Assembly: GCF_001405015.1 (NCBI RefSeq) | Contig: NZ_CYZX01000014.1 | Location: forward strand, 1 to 64,000 | From: Clostridium disporicum | Lineage (GTDB): Bacteria > Bacillota > Clostridia > Clostridiales > Clostridiaceae | Direction: 5' to 3' | DNA length: 64,000 nucleotides | Part shown: one piece after another, positions 52,544 through 62,083 of the stretch | Position numbering within the stretch: the stretch's first letter is position 1 | How the letters are laid out: the number at the start of each line of letters is the position of its first letter | The notes under the pieces: model-generated | The model's input: only the letters and a program-made list of their open reading frames with translations | What the model was told of the DNA's origin: nothing | The model's database searches: none | Translations under genes and position numbers: made by a program

Positions 52544-52725
52544 TTTAAATTTATGAAACTTATATATTGTTAAAATTGTAATAAATAAATTTAGAATGTT
52601 ATGATATTGAAATGCAAGCTATAATAATACATTGGCTTGTATTTTTATGTTTTTAAAAAGTTTCAAAATAAGAAAATATAAGAACGTGTTCGATGATATA
52701 ATCATAGGAGGAAGGAGATGGAAGC

Positions 52726-54087
52726 ATGGAATTGACGGTATTTAAAAGAGAAAATGACTTCTATAAGAGAATGTTAGCTATAGCTATTCCAATAACGTTA
52801 CAAAATTTAATTACGATAGGAATAAGTATGGCAGATACGATGATGCTTGGCTCATTAGGTGAAGTAGCATTATCAGCTTCTGCATTAGCAAACCAATTTA
52901 GCTTTATATTTCTAGTAATACATTTTGGATTAGCTGGAGGAGCAGGAGTTTTAACAGGACAGTTTTGGGGAAAAGGGGATAAAGAATCTATAAGTAAGAC
53001 ATTATCTATGATGCTTAAGATAAGTGCGATATTTAGCTTTACTTTCTTTATATTAGGACAGTTTTTCCCATCTCAAATAATGAGAATATATACTCCAGAT
53101 CCATCAGTAATTGCTGAAGGAGTTAAGTATTTAAAGATATTATCTTTTGCATTTTTAGTACAAGGTTTTTCTACTATAGCAATAGGAATTTTAAGAACTG
53201 TTGGAATAGTTAAGTTAGCTTTATGTTCAACAGCTATTTCATTCTTTGCAAATATATTTTTAAACTGGATGTTTATATTCGGTAATTTAGGTGCTCCAAG
53301 ATTAGGTGCAGCTGGAGCAGCAGTAGGAACTTTAATATCTAGAATAATTGAATTCTTAATAGTTGCAATTTATTTAATATTTATTGATAAGAGAATACAA
53401 TTTAAGATTAAAGATTTATTTAAACATGATAAGGCTATTTTTACAGATTATGCTAAGCATGGAACTCCAGTACTTATAAGCGATTTTATATTAGTAATAG
53501 GATTAAATATGTTATCTGTAATCATGGGGAGAATGGGAGCAGAAATGGTAGCTGCTAACTCTATAAATACAGTATTACAACAATTCTGTACAGTATTTTT
53601 AATGGGAGTAGCAAATGCAAGTGGTGTAATTATAGGAAATACTGTTGGAGCTAGAGAGTATGATAAGGCACAAGATTATGGAAAGACATTTTTAGTATTA
53701 GCAATATTAATAGGATGTATTTCTGGACTTCTTATATTTAGCTTAAAGAATGTAATGATAGGATTTTATGATGTAGCGGGAAGTACAAAGGAAATTGCAT
53801 ATCAACTAATGAATACAACATCTATTATAGTAGTATTCTCGGCTGTTGGCTCAACATTAACTAAAGGTGTATTAAGAGCAGGTGGAGATACTAAATTCTT
53901 AATGAAAGCTGATGTACTTTTCCTTTGGTTATTAGCAATTCCTCTTGGTTTTATAGCAGGGGTAGTATTAAATTTACCAGCTGGTATAGTATTTTTCTGC
54001 TTAAAAATAGATGAGGTAATTAAAGCATTGTGGTGTACAAAGAGATTGCTTCTGGATAAGTGGATTAAAAATGTTACTCTTGCCTAG
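52726..54087 (+). CDS. MATE-family exporter (second copy)
   Basis: A 453-residue protein with twelve membrane helices (AIPITLQNLITIGISMADTMMLG; second half NTVGAREYDKAQDYG). Not closely related to the MarR-linked MATE. TATAAT at 52697-52702 and AGGAGGAAGGAG before the start suggest its own promoter. Sits between the PTS operon and the ROK kinase. Confidence 0.9.
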   Translation: MELTVFKRENDFYKRMLAIAIPITLQNLITIGISMADTMMLGSLGEVALSASALANQFSFIFLVIHFGLAGGAGVLTGQFWGKGDKESISKTLSMMLKISAIFSFTFFILGQFFPSQIMRIYTPDPSVIAEGVKYLKILSFAFLVQGFSTIAIGILRTVGIVKLALCSTAISFFANIFLNWMFIFGNLGAPRLGAAGAAVGTLISRIIEFLIVAIYLIFIDKRIQFKIKDLFKHDKAIFTDYAKHGTPVLISDFILVIGLNMLSVIMGRMGAEMVAANSINTVLQQFCTVFLMGVANASGVIIGNTVGAREYDKAQDYGKTFLVLAILIGCISGLLIFSLKNVMIGFYDVAGSTKEIAYQLMNTTSIIVVFSAVGSTLTKGVLRAGGDTKFLMKADVLFLWLLAIPLGFIAGVVLNLPAGIVFFCLKIDEVIKALWCTKRLLLDKWIKNVTLA

Positions 54088-54097
54088 AGAGTAGGAG

Positions 54098-54148
54098 TTA
54101 AGAATAGGGAATTCATTGTTATGAACTTCCTATTCTTAATTCTTTTTT
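54098..54148 (+). terminator. Terminator of the second MATE gene
   Basis: TTAAGAATAGGGAATTCAT (about 54098-54116) pairs almost perfectly with ATGAACTTCCTATTCTTAA (54121-54139), followed by TTCTTTTTT. Confidence 0.82.
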
Positions 54149-54252
54149 ATTTAATATATTTTCAAAAAATGAAAACTTATGTATACCTTTACTGATATAA
54201 TTTAATTATAAAATATAATAATTATAACTTAATTTGTAAAAGGGTGGAAAAT

Positions 54253-55149
54253 ATGAATAAATTAACTTTAGGAATAGATATAGGTGGAACTTTTATAAAA
54301 TACGCATTAGTAGATTCAGCATTTAATATAATAGAAAAATGGAAAATTCCAACAGTTAAATGTAATACTAAAGATGAATTTTATGATTATATATGTTCAA
54401 ATGCGAAATACTTAGATGAAGTAGATAGAATAGGGGTAAGTGCTCCAGGATTAGTTAATGAAGCATCAGAAATAAAGTCTTATGCAGCACCAAATGTTGT
54501 AATAATGTTTGGGACAAGCGTTAATGAAGAAATATCAAAGAGAACTGGTAAAATAGTTGCAACTATAAATGATGCTAAATCAGCAGGACTTTGTGAGCTT
54601 AAAGCTGGTAATGCAAAAGGAACTAAATCATCAGCCTTTCTAATTATAGGAACTGGTACTGGTGGATGCCTATGTAATGAAGATGATGTTATATATGGAG
54701 TTGATGGATTTGCAGGGGAGTTTCATCATATGCCATTTATAGATTTCCATGAAAATAAGGTATTAAGACAAGGTGATTATTGCTCAATGACTGCTTTAAT
54801 TCAAATTTATAATACTAAAGTAAGTGAAGATGAGAGATTAGAGTATGGTCATGAAATAACAGCTAAATATTTAGCTGGAGATGAAGTGGCTAAGTTAGCT
54901 ATAGAAGACTGGACTAGAAATATAGCAAATCAATTACTATCTATAACAACATTCTATAATCCTGAAATAATATGTTTAGGAGGAGGAATATCTGAAGAGG
55001 ATTGGTTTATAGATTTAATATCAGAAAGATTTAAAGTAGCATCGAAGAATTTCTTAGGACTAGATATTCTTACAACAAAAATAGGTAGATGTAAGTACAA
55101 TAATGATGCAAATATATTAGGGGCAGTAATTAAAGTAAATATGAAATAA
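54253..55149 (+). CDS. ROK-family sugar kinase without zinc motif, possible beta-glucoside kinase
   Basis: About 298 residues from ATG 54253; GTG 54244 overlaps the AGGGTGG site. It has the phosphate-binding loop LGIDIGGTFIKYALVD, ATIN(D)AKSAGL, the GTGTGG motif and CLGGGIS of ROK proteins. The usual CxCGxxGC zinc site is replaced (EFHHMPFID), as in BglK-type beta-glucoside kinases. It could phosphorylate unphosphorylated beta-glucosides next to the PTS system, or simply glucose. No DNA-binding domain, so it is not a repressor. Confidence 0.75.
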   Translation: MNKLTLGIDIGGTFIKYALVDSAFNIIEKWKIPTVKCNTKDEFYDYICSNAKYLDEVDRIGVSAPGLVNEASEIKSYAAPNVVIMFGTSVNEEISKRTGKIVATINDAKSAGLCELKAGNAKGTKSSAFLIIGTGTGGCLCNEDDVIYGVDGFAGEFHHMPFIDFHENKVLRQGDYCSMTALIQIYNTKVSEDERLEYGHEITAKYLAGDEVAKLAIEDWTRNIANQLLSITTFYNPEIICLGGGISEEDWFIDLISERFKVASKNFLGLDILTTKIGRCKYNNDANILGAVIKVNMK

Positions 55150-55173
55150 AAATAAAGAATATAATTATTAAGT

Positions 55174-55207
55174 AAAAGTACGGAAAGGGATTTTCGTGCT
55201 TTTTTTA
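55174..55207 (+). terminator. Terminator of the ROK kinase gene
   Basis: AAAAGTACG (55174-55182) pairs with CGTGCTTTT (55195-55203, one G-U), ending in a T-run. Confidence 0.75.
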
Positions 55208-55253
55208 TATTTAATTATGAAATTTTTATATAAATATATTTTCAGTTTAAAAA

Positions 55254-55269
55254 TGTGACTATTATCACA
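55254..55269. promoter_or_regulatory. Crp/Fnr-type operator upstream of the nitrate-reductase operon
   Basis: TGTGACTATTATCACA: perfect TGTGA half-sites separated by 6 bp. It is followed by GTTTTTT and by possible -10 boxes TATGAT (55286-55291; site centre at -36.5) or TAGATT (55291-55296; centre at -41.5). It resembles the sites at 59251 and 62079. Confidence 0.75.
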
Positions 55270-55366
55270 GTTTTTTAGATAAAAGTATGATAGATTTTAC
55301 TTAGTGAAATAAATAACAATGAATTTAATGATATTAATATATAAAGAAGTGGAGATGAAGTTACTT

Positions 55367-57454
55367 ATGAAAAAAATTCAATCAACTTGTAACTTATGTG
55401 CATTAGCATGTAACATTGACTTTCATGTAGAAGACGGAAAAATATATAAGGTTTCACCAACTGTGGATTATCCTGTTAATAAAGGGTTTTGCTGTATTAA
55501 AGGTTTAAATTTAGATAAACAGCAAACAAAAATTAAAGCAAGAAAAACACCTCTTTTAAGAGATGAAAATGGAGAAATGAAAGAAATTTCTTGGGAAGAG
55601 GGAATAAAAACATTTGCTAAAAAAATGACAGAGATTCAAGAGAAGTATGGTAAGGAAAGTGTTGCTTTCATAAGTACTGGTCAGATGCCAACAGAAGATA
55701 TGGCACTACTTGGACATGTAGGTAGAAATCATATGGGTATACCTGGTGATGGTAATACTAGATTATGTATGGCTACTTCAGTAGTTGCTCATAAGCAAAG
55801 CTTTGGATTTGATGCACCTCCATATACATTAAATGATGCGGAGCTTTCAGATACTATATTCTTAATAGGAGCAAATCCAGTAATAGCTCATCCAGTATTC
55901 TGGGGAAGAATCAAAGAAAATAAAGATGCTAAAATAATAGTAATAGACCCAAGAAAATCAGAGACAGCTATGAATGCTGATATTTGGATAGATGTTAAGC
56001 CAAAGGCTGACTTAGTTTTATTCTATACATTAGCGAATGTATTAATAGAAAAAGGTTATATTGATAATAATTATATTGAAAACTTCACAGAAGGATATGA
56101 AGGATTCAAGGAACATGTTTCTAAGTTTACATTAGAAAATGTTGAATCTGAAACTGGAATATCAGCTGAAAGAGTTTTAGAATTAGCTGAAATAATACAT
56201 AACGGAAAAAGAGTTTCATTCTGGTGGACAATGGGAATTAACCAAGGATATCAGGCTGTTAGAACTGCTCAATCAATAATTAATTTAGCTTTAATTACTG
56301 GTAACATGGGTAGACCAGGAACAGGTGCTAACTCTTTAACAGGGCAATGTAATGCTATGGGTTCAAGAGCATTTAGTAATACTGCAGGACTTTACGGTGG
56401 TGGAGATTTCGATAATCCAGTACGTAGAAAGGCTGTTGCAGAAGCTTTAGGAGTAGATGAAAGTGTACTTGCTACTAAGCCAACAATTCCATATAACGTT
56501 ATAATAGAAAAAGTTATATCTGGTGAAATAAAAGGTTTATGGGTAATTTGCACAAATCCAAGACACTCATGGGCAAATAATCAGGAATTTGAAAAGGCAG
56601 TTAAGAACTTAGATTTCTTTGTAGTTCAAGATATATATGAAGATACAGATAGCGCTAAGCTTTGTGATTTATTCTTACCATCAGTTCCAGCTATTAAAAA
56701 AGAAGGTGTATTAATAAACACTGAAAGAAGATTATCAAAGGTTAATCCTGTAATAGCTAAGGAAGAAGGAGAGTTATCTGATTACGAAATCTTCTACAAG
56801 ATTGGTGAAGAATTAGGAATGGGAGATACTTTAAAAGGATGGGAAACTCCAAGACAAGCATTTGAATTGTTAAAGAAGTGTTCAAAAGGAATGCCTTGTG
56901 ATATTACTGGTGTAACTTATGAAATGTTAGAAGGTAAGAACATGGAAGGTTCAAGAGGAGTTCAATGGCCATTTAGAGAAGGGGATGTTCTTGAAGCAGA
57001 TGAAAGAAGATTATTTGAAGATGGTAAGTATTATACTCCATCAAAGAAAGCTAAATTCCACTTTGAAGATATAGCAGAAAATCCAACTCAAACAAGCGAA
57101 GAATTCCCATATATATTTAACTCAGGAAGAGGAACAGTAGGACAATGGCATACTCAAGTTAGATCTAGAGAAATTGAAGAATCTGAAAGAATATATTCTA
57201 AAGAATCCTATGCATTTATGCATCCAGAACTAGCTAAAGAGTTAAATATAGTAGAAAACGAAAGAGTTAAGATAGCTTCTCAAAACGGAGTTACTAGTGA
57301 ATTTACTATAAAAATTTCAGACCATGTTAAAAAGAATCATTTATATGCACCAATTCACTACATAGAAACAAATTCACTTACTCCTTCAGTATATGATCCA
57401 TATTCAAAGGAGCCATCATTTAAGACTGTGGCAGTAAATATCATCAAGAAGTAA
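55367..57454 (+). CDS. narB: Molybdopterin oxidoreductase, nitrate-reductase-like catalytic subunit
   Basis: About 695 residues from ATG 55367; the longer frame to 55319 lacks a good site. The N-terminal CNLCALAC plus CC (C8, C11, C15, and C42 or C43) binds one [4Fe-4S]. The Mo-coordinating residue appears to be Cys in GNTRLCMATS (C134), which points to nitrate reductase rather than formate dehydrogenase (Sec/Cys in another context). Molybdopterin-binding motifs continue (DPRKSETAMNADIWIDVKP; NAMGSRAFSNTAG; NSGRGTVGQWHT). It lacks a Tat signal, so it is cytoplasmic. It is the first of three genes with a four-cluster ferredoxin and an FAD protein, as in clostridial NarB systems. Confidence 0.82.
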   Translation: MKKIQSTCNLCALACNIDFHVEDGKIYKVSPTVDYPVNKGFCCIKGLNLDKQQTKIKARKTPLLRDENGEMKEISWEEGIKTFAKKMTEIQEKYGKESVAFISTGQMPTEDMALLGHVGRNHMGIPGDGNTRLCMATSVVAHKQSFGFDAPPYTLNDAELSDTIFLIGANPVIAHPVFWGRIKENKDAKIIVIDPRKSETAMNADIWIDVKPKADLVLFYTLANVLIEKGYIDNNYIENFTEGYEGFKEHVSKFTLENVESETGISAERVLELAEIIHNGKRVSFWWTMGINQGYQAVRTAQSIINLALITGNMGRPGTGANSLTGQCNAMGSRAFSNTAGLYGGGDFDNPVRRKAVAEALGVDESVLATKPTIPYNVIIEKVISGEIKGLWVICTNPRHSWANNQEFEKAVKNLDFFVVQDIYEDTDSAKLCDLFLPSVPAIKKEGVLINTERRLSKVNPVIAKEEGELSDYEIFYKIGEELGMGDTLKGWETPRQAFELLKKCSKGMPCDITGVTYEMLEGKNMEGSRGVQWPFREGDVLEADERRLFEDGKYYTPSKKAKFHFEDIAENPTQTSEEFPYIFNSGRGTVGQWHTQVRSREIEESERIYSKESYAFMHPELAKELNIVENERVKIASQNGVTSEFTIKISDHVKKNHLYAPIHYIETNSLTPSVYDPYSKEPSFKTVAVNIIKK

Positions 57455-57465
57455 GAGGTAGAAAA

Positions 57466-57870
57466 ATGAAGAGAATTAAGATAGATAGAAGTAAATGCGT
57501 TGGATGCCTAACATGTACAACTGCATGTATAGTATCTCACGGTTCAGAGGATACAAGAAGTAGAATTACAATAGATAGTAACGGTAAATATGCTCCAATA
57601 TTCTGTAGACATTGTGATAAACCAGAATGTGTTTATACTTGTATGACTGGTGCTATGAGCAAGGATAGAGAAACAGGAAAAGTAACTTATGATAAAAACA
57701 AATGTGCAAGCTGTTATATGTGTATAATGGCTTGTCCATACGGAGTGTTAAAGGCTGATTCAAGAACTCATAAAGAGATAATGAAATGTGATGGATGTAA
57801 GGAAAAAGGAAGCCCACAATGTGTGGCTAAATGCCCGATGTCAGCAATTACTTTAGAGGAGGTTAAGTAA
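57466..57870 (+). CDS. Four-cluster [4Fe-4S] ferredoxin-like subunit
   Basis: 134 residues with sixteen Cys in four motifs: CVGCLTCTTAC, CRHCDKPECVYTC, CASCYMCIMAC and CDGCKEKGSPQCVAKC. This is the HycB/DmsB-type electron-transfer subunit. It should link the FAD protein to the molybdopterin subunit. Its stop overlaps the next start (TAATG). Confidence 0.88.
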   Translation: MKRIKIDRSKCVGCLTCTTACIVSHGSEDTRSRITIDSNGKYAPIFCRHCDKPECVYTCMTGAMSKDRETGKVTYDKNKCASCYMCIMACPYGVLKADSRTHKEIMKCDGCKEKGSPQCVAKCPMSAITLEEVK

Positions 57871-59102
57871 TGAGATATGTAGTTATAGGAGCCTCTGCAG
57901 CAGGAATCAGCGGAGTTAAGACTTTAAGAGAATTAGATAAAGATGCAGAAATAATATTAGTATCTAAAGATGAAAATGTATATTCAAGATGTATACTTCA
58001 CCACTATATATCTAATCATAGAGATGTAGAAGCACTAAACTTCACAGATAAAAAATTCTTTGAAGATAATAATATAACTTGGATTAAAGGTGTTGAAGTT
58101 AAGTCTATAGATGATAAAGCTCAAAGTTTAGAATTATCTAATGGAGAAACTTTAACATATGATAAAGTGATGCTATGTACAGGTGCATCTGCATTTATAC
58201 CTCCAGTAGAAGGTTTAAGAGAAGGTAACAATGTAGTTGGATTAAGAAACTTAGATGATGCTGTATTAATAAAGGAACAAGCTAAAAAAGTTAAAAATGT
58301 AGTAGTTCTTGGTGCAGGTCTTGTTGGAATAGATGCAGTTAGTGGATTATTAGGACAAGGGTTAAATGTATCTTTAGTTGAAATGGGAGATAAAATATTA
58401 CCTATTCAATTAGATAAATATACTTCTGATGTATATCAAAAGAAGTTCTCTGAAAATGGTGTTAATTTAAAGCTTGGCGTTAGAGCTGAAAAGTTAATAT
58501 TAGATGAAAATAAAAACCCTAAGGCTTTAGTTATAAATACTGGCAATGGAACAGAGGAAATTCCATGTGAGTTAGTAATAGTAGCAACAGGTGTTAGATC
58601 TAATACTGCATTCTTAGAAGGAAGCAACATAGAATTTGATAGATTTGGTTTAATTATAGATGAAAAGGGTAAAACTAACATTGACAATGTATATGGTGCA
58701 GGAGATATAACAGGTAGAAATCCAATATGGCCAACAGCTGTTAAGGAAGGTATTATTGCAGCTAATAATATGTTAGGAAATGAAATGATAATGACAGATT
58801 TCTTTGGAAGCAAGAATACTATGAACTTTGTTGGGATAGCAACTATGTCTCTTGGTGATACTGAACCAAAGGATGAAACTTATAAAGTAGAAGTTAAGAT
58901 TGATGGAGATAACTACAAGAAGATTATCCATAAGGATGGTAAGATTTATGGAGCTTTAATTCAAGGCGATTTATCTTATGCAGGAGTTTTAACTCAGCTT
59001 ATAAAAGAAAATATAGATATTTCAAAAGTAACTAAAAGTATATTTGATATAGACTATGCAGATTTCTTTAATATGAAAGAAAATTTTGAGTTTATATATT
59101 AG
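57870..59102 (+). CDS. NAD(P)H-linked FAD oxidoreductase
   Basis: A 410-residue pyridine-nucleotide-disulfide family protein. The FAD-binding motif is VIGASAAGISGVKTLREL, the second nucleotide-binding motif VVVLGAGLVGIDAV, and the FAD-closing motif is VYGAGDI. VYSRCILHHYIS is conserved in NADH-dependent nitrate/nitrite and rubredoxin reductases. It probably supplies electrons from NADH to the ferredoxin subunit. It ends with a short C-terminal domain and has no iron-sulfur motif. Confidence 0.86.
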   Translation: MRYVVIGASAAGISGVKTLRELDKDAEIILVSKDENVYSRCILHHYISNHRDVEALNFTDKKFFEDNNITWIKGVEVKSIDDKAQSLELSNGETLTYDKVMLCTGASAFIPPVEGLREGNNVVGLRNLDDAVLIKEQAKKVKNVVVLGAGLVGIDAVSGLLGQGLNVSLVEMGDKILPIQLDKYTSDVYQKKFSENGVNLKLGVRAEKLILDENKNPKALVINTGNGTEEIPCELVIVATGVRSNTAFLEGSNIEFDRFGLIIDEKGKTNIDNVYGAGDITGRNPIWPTAVKEGIIAANNMLGNEMIMTDFFGSKNTMNFVGIATMSLGDTEPKDETYKVEVKIDGDNYKKIIHKDGKIYGALIQGDLSYAGVLTQLIKENIDISKVTKSIFDIDYADFFNMKENFEFIY

Positions 59103-59153
59103 TTATAAAAATATCATAACAATCAAGTTTCCACTAAAATTTATATATCAAGG

Positions 59154-59190
59154 AAGTCCCATCGTTACATTGAATGATGGGGCTTTTTTA
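59154..59190 (+). terminator. Terminator of the nitrate-reductase operon
   Basis: AAGTCCCATC (59154-59163) pairs with GATGGGGCTT (59176-59185, one G-U), with an inner self-complementary loop, then TTTTT. Confidence 0.85.
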
Positions 59191-59250
59191 TAACAGTTGA
59201 TATATTTTTACAAAAAGATTGTGAAAAAAATATTAAAATACCAAGTAAAA

Positions 59251-59266
59251 CGTGATATTAATCACA
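59251..59266. promoter_or_regulatory. Crp/Fnr-type operator upstream of the TDT channel gene
   Basis: CGTGATATTAATCACA, centred at 59258.5. A perfect TATAAT (59288-59293) predicts a start at 59300, so the site centre is at -41.5, the class II activator position. 15 bases (GTGATATTAATCACA) plus the following G are identical to the site ahead of asrA. Confidence 0.82.
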
Positions 59267-59374
59267 GTTTTTAAAGAATTAGTTATATATAATTACAAGT
59301 GAAGAGAGACGTTTCGGGAAAAGAGTTAAAAACTTAACAAAAACTAGAAATTTTAATTGAATTAGGAGGTAATT

Positions 59375-60343
59375 ATGAGTAATAAATCATTTTTACAAAA
59401 GGTCCAAAACATGCCAGTTGCGATTTTACCTACTATGGTGGGAGCCTTAACGTTAGGAAATGTTTATTCAGGTATGGGTTATACATGGGTAAGACATATT
59501 ACTACATGGGCGGCAATAATAATTTTATTAGTTTATTTAACAAAAATTATATTCCATTTTGATACTTTTAAGAAGGAATATTCAAACACTGTACCAGCTT
59601 CGCTTTATGCAGGAGCTACAATGATAACTATGATTGTAGGTAGTTATTTTTACAATGCAAGTGCTGTCTTTGGTAAGACTTTATGGTTTACTGGTTTAAT
59701 ATTACATGCAATTCATATTTTAATATTTACATATAGAAATGTTATTAAAGGTGTAAATATGCAAACTTTCGTTCCAAGCTGGTTTGTAACATATAATGGA
59801 ATAATGGTTTCTACTGTTGTTGGCGGAGTTATGAATGAACCTCTTATTGGTAAGATAGTTGTATTTTATGGTATAGCAGTGCTTACTATAATAATGCCAT
59901 TTATGATTTATAGATTAGTAAAACATGAAATTAAAGATCCAGTATTCCACACTCAAGCAATATTACTTGCACCATCAAGTCTTTGCTTAGTGAGTTACTT
60001 TAATTTTATTAAAGAACCGAATGCAATAATAGTATATTATTTATATGCTTTAGTATTAGCTGCATTTATATTTATATTATGGAGATTACCAAAGTTCTTC
60101 TCATTTGATTTCCATCCAGGATTTGCAGCATTAACATTCCCTATGGCTATAGGAATAGTTGCTTCAAATAAAATGTCAGCTTATTTAATAGCTCAAGGAT
60201 ATGAAGCTGCTGGAAACGCAGTTAATCAATTAGCAGGAATACAAATTTATGTAACAACAATGTTAATTGGATATATTTTATTACGTTTCTTCATGTTATT
60301 TAAAGATAGCTATAAGAAAGATAAACAAGAAAAAGCAGCTTAA
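59375..60343 (+). CDS. TDT/TehA-SLAC1-family anion channel or exporter
   Basis: A 322-residue protein with about ten membrane helices, of the tellurite-resistance/dicarboxylate (TDT) family (AILPTMVGALTLGNVYSG; FVPSWFVTYNGIMVSTVVGG; SFDFHPGFAALTFPMAIGIVAS). Members conduct nitrate, chloride, sulfite or dicarboxylates. The context is telling: the same operator type as the nitrate and sulfite reductase operons suggests nitrate/nitrite or sulfite as substrate. AGGAGG site. Single gene. Confidence 0.82.
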   Translation: MSNKSFLQKVQNMPVAILPTMVGALTLGNVYSGMGYTWVRHITTWAAIIILLVYLTKIIFHFDTFKKEYSNTVPASLYAGATMITMIVGSYFYNASAVFGKTLWFTGLILHAIHILIFTYRNVIKGVNMQTFVPSWFVTYNGIMVSTVVGGVMNEPLIGKIVVFYGIAVLTIIMPFMIYRLVKHEIKDPVFHTQAILLAPSSLCLVSYFNFIKEPNAIIVYYLYALVLAAFIFILWRLPKFFSFDFHPGFAALTFPMAIGIVASNKMSAYLIAQGYEAAGNAVNQLAGIQIYVTTMLIGYILLRFFMLFKDSYKKDKQEKAA

Positions 60344-60367
60344 TTACAAAATAATAAGTTGATAAAG

Positions 60368-60412
60368 AGATAGAGGTATTTGTTAAAGAATACTTCTATC
60401 TTTTCTTTATTT
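60368..60412 (+). terminator. Terminator of the TDT gene
   Basis: AGATAGAGGTATT (60368-60380) pairs with AATACTTCTATCT (60389-60401, one G-U), followed by TTTCTTTATTTT. Confidence 0.78.
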
Positions 60413-60513
60413 TAAATTTTGAAAACAAAAATATATAATAATTGGTATAATAATTTGTGAAAGTTTTACAGTTGTAAGAATTAAATAATAAATGTAGGTA
60501 GAAGGAGATAATT

Positions 60514-61371
60514 ATGATTAAACTTATTGCATCAGATATGGATGGAACATTACTAAATAGCAATCACACTATATCACAAGGAAATATTGAAGCTATAAGA
60601 AAAGCACAAGAGCTAGGTGTGAAATTTGCTATAGTTACTGGGAGAAGTTATGATGGTGTTAAACCAATTGCAGATGAATTTAATCTTGATTGTGAATATA
60701 TTTTAATGAATGGTTCTGAATATAGAGATAGGAATGGAAATATTCTTGAAAATATAACAATTGATAAAGAGAAAGTTAAAGTTGTTATGGAGATTATGGA
60801 AGAAGCAGATTTATGTATAGAGCTTTTTACTAATAAAGGAACTTTAACATCAGATTATGAAAAAGTTAAAGCTTCAATAGAAGATAGGGTAAGGTCTTTA
60901 AATCCTGAACATAGTGATGAGGAAATTCAAGGATTTTTAAAGGAATTTATTGGCAGAAGAAAAATTACTATTTTTAATAGTATAAATGAGCTAATGGATG
61001 ATAAAATAGATATATATAAAATTATAACTTTTAATAAAGATGTTGAATTAATTAAGAGTATTAAAGAAAAATTAAAGAAGTTACCAGGACTATCAGTAGT
61101 ATCAACTTTTGATAATGATATAGAAATTAGTGACATGCAAGCCCAAAAGGGGTTAATACTTGCAAAGGTAGCTGAAAAGATGGGATTAGAAAGAGATGAA
61201 GTTATGCCTATAGGGGATAGTTTTAATGATTATTCTATGTTTACAGAGTTTAAAAATGCATGCGCTATGGGAAATGCTATACCTGAAATAAAGGAGTTAG
61301 CAGGTTTCATAACTGACACAAATGATAATGATGGAGTAGCTAAAGCGATTTACAGAGCTTTAAATATATAA
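60514..61371 (+). CDS. Cof-type HAD-superfamily phosphatase
   Basis: A 285-residue protein with IASDMDGTLLNSNHTIS (motif I, DxDGT), VTGRSYDGV (motif II), a C2-type cap, KGLILAKVAE (motif III Lys) and PIGDSFNDYSMF (motif IV). It dephosphorylates a small sugar phosphate or cofactor; the substrate is unknown. GAAGGAG site. 22 nt upstream of the Crp/Fnr gene, so the two are probably co-transcribed. Confidence 0.9.
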   Translation: MIKLIASDMDGTLLNSNHTISQGNIEAIRKAQELGVKFAIVTGRSYDGVKPIADEFNLDCEYILMNGSEYRDRNGNILENITIDKEKVKVVMEIMEEADLCIELFTNKGTLTSDYEKVKASIEDRVRSLNPEHSDEEIQGFLKEFIGRRKITIFNSINELMDDKIDIYKIITFNKDVELIKSIKEKLKKLPGLSVVSTFDNDIEISDMQAQKGLILAKVAEKMGLERDEVMPIGDSFNDYSMFTEFKNACAMGNAIPEIKELAGFITDTNDNDGVAKAIYRALNI

Positions 61372-61393
61372 AATAAAATTATTAGGTGAGATT

Positions 61394-62083
61394 ATGGTTA
61401 AGATAAGCTTAGAAGAACTTAAAGACATGGAACTATTTCAAGAGCTATCAGATGAAACATTAAAGCTATTAAGCGAGCATTGTGATATGAAGGAGTATAA
61501 GAAGGGGAGTCATGTTTTTAGGGATAGGGAGATTGTAAGTAGAATATATATACTATATTCAGGAAAAGTATCATTATATAAAATGAATGAATCAGCTCAA
61601 AAGAAGATAATTTTTATATTAGGGGCAGGTAAGATAATAAATGATTATGCTATTGATGATCTTCCATCTTCAATAAATTGTGAAGTATTTGAAACAGCAC
61701 AAATCTTATCTATAGATAAAAAGATTTTTCTTGAAATAATGAAAAGTGATTTTGACTTAACAAAGATTTTTATTAAGGCTCAAGCATTAAAAATTAGGAG
61801 ACTATATAGGCAAATGAAGAATTCAACACCTATAAAAGTCGAAAAGCGTGTTGCAGCTAAACTGTGGAAATTAGCAAAGGACTACGGAGAAGAAGTAGAA
61901 GAAGGAACGTTAATAAAATTAAACATAAGTGTTACATATTTAGCTGATATGTTTGGCGCACCCCGTGAAACTATATCGAGAGCATTAAAACTTTTAAGTA
62001 AAGAAGATTTAATAATAAATGATAATAAAAAAATTATAATTAAGGACAAAGATAGGCTTTCGAAATTTTTTAAAGGACTGTGA
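61394..62083 (+). CDS. Crp/Fnr-family regulator of the local nar/tdt/asr regulon
   Basis: 229 residues: an N-terminal cyclic-nucleotide-binding-like barrel (about 10-115), a long dimer helix and a C-terminal winged helix (LNISVTYLADMFGAPRETISRALKLL). The recognition helix RETISR (about 191-196) has the Arg-Glu-x-x-x-Arg that in CRP reads TGTGA. Only two Cys (C30, C96) are present, so it cannot hold an FNR-type [4Fe-4S] cluster; the ligand is not cAMP-like by any obvious phosphate-binding motif and may be haem, NO or another. TGTGA-N6-TCACA sites lie before narB, the TDT gene and asrA. Confidence 0.88.
   Translation: MVKISLEELKDMELFQELSDETLKLLSEHCDMKEYKKGSHVFRDREIVSRIYILYSGKVSLYKMNESAQKKIIFILGAGKIINDYAIDDLPSSINCEVFETAQILSIDKKIFLEIMKSDFDLTKIFIKAQALKIRRLYRQMKNSTPIKVEKRVAAKLWKLAKDYGEEVEEGTLIKLNISVTYLADMFGAPRETISRALKLLSKEDLIINDNKKIIIKDKDRLSKFFKGL

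Noticed and set aside
58436..58813. Minus-strand frame of 125 codons inside the FAD oxidoreductase
   Set aside because: Antisense shadow of a gene with intact FAD/NAD motifs.
60456..60470. TGTGAAAGTTTTACA upstream of the HAD gene as a fourth Crp/Fnr site
   Set aside because: The half-sites are only 5 bp apart and one is degenerate, unlike the three clear sites.
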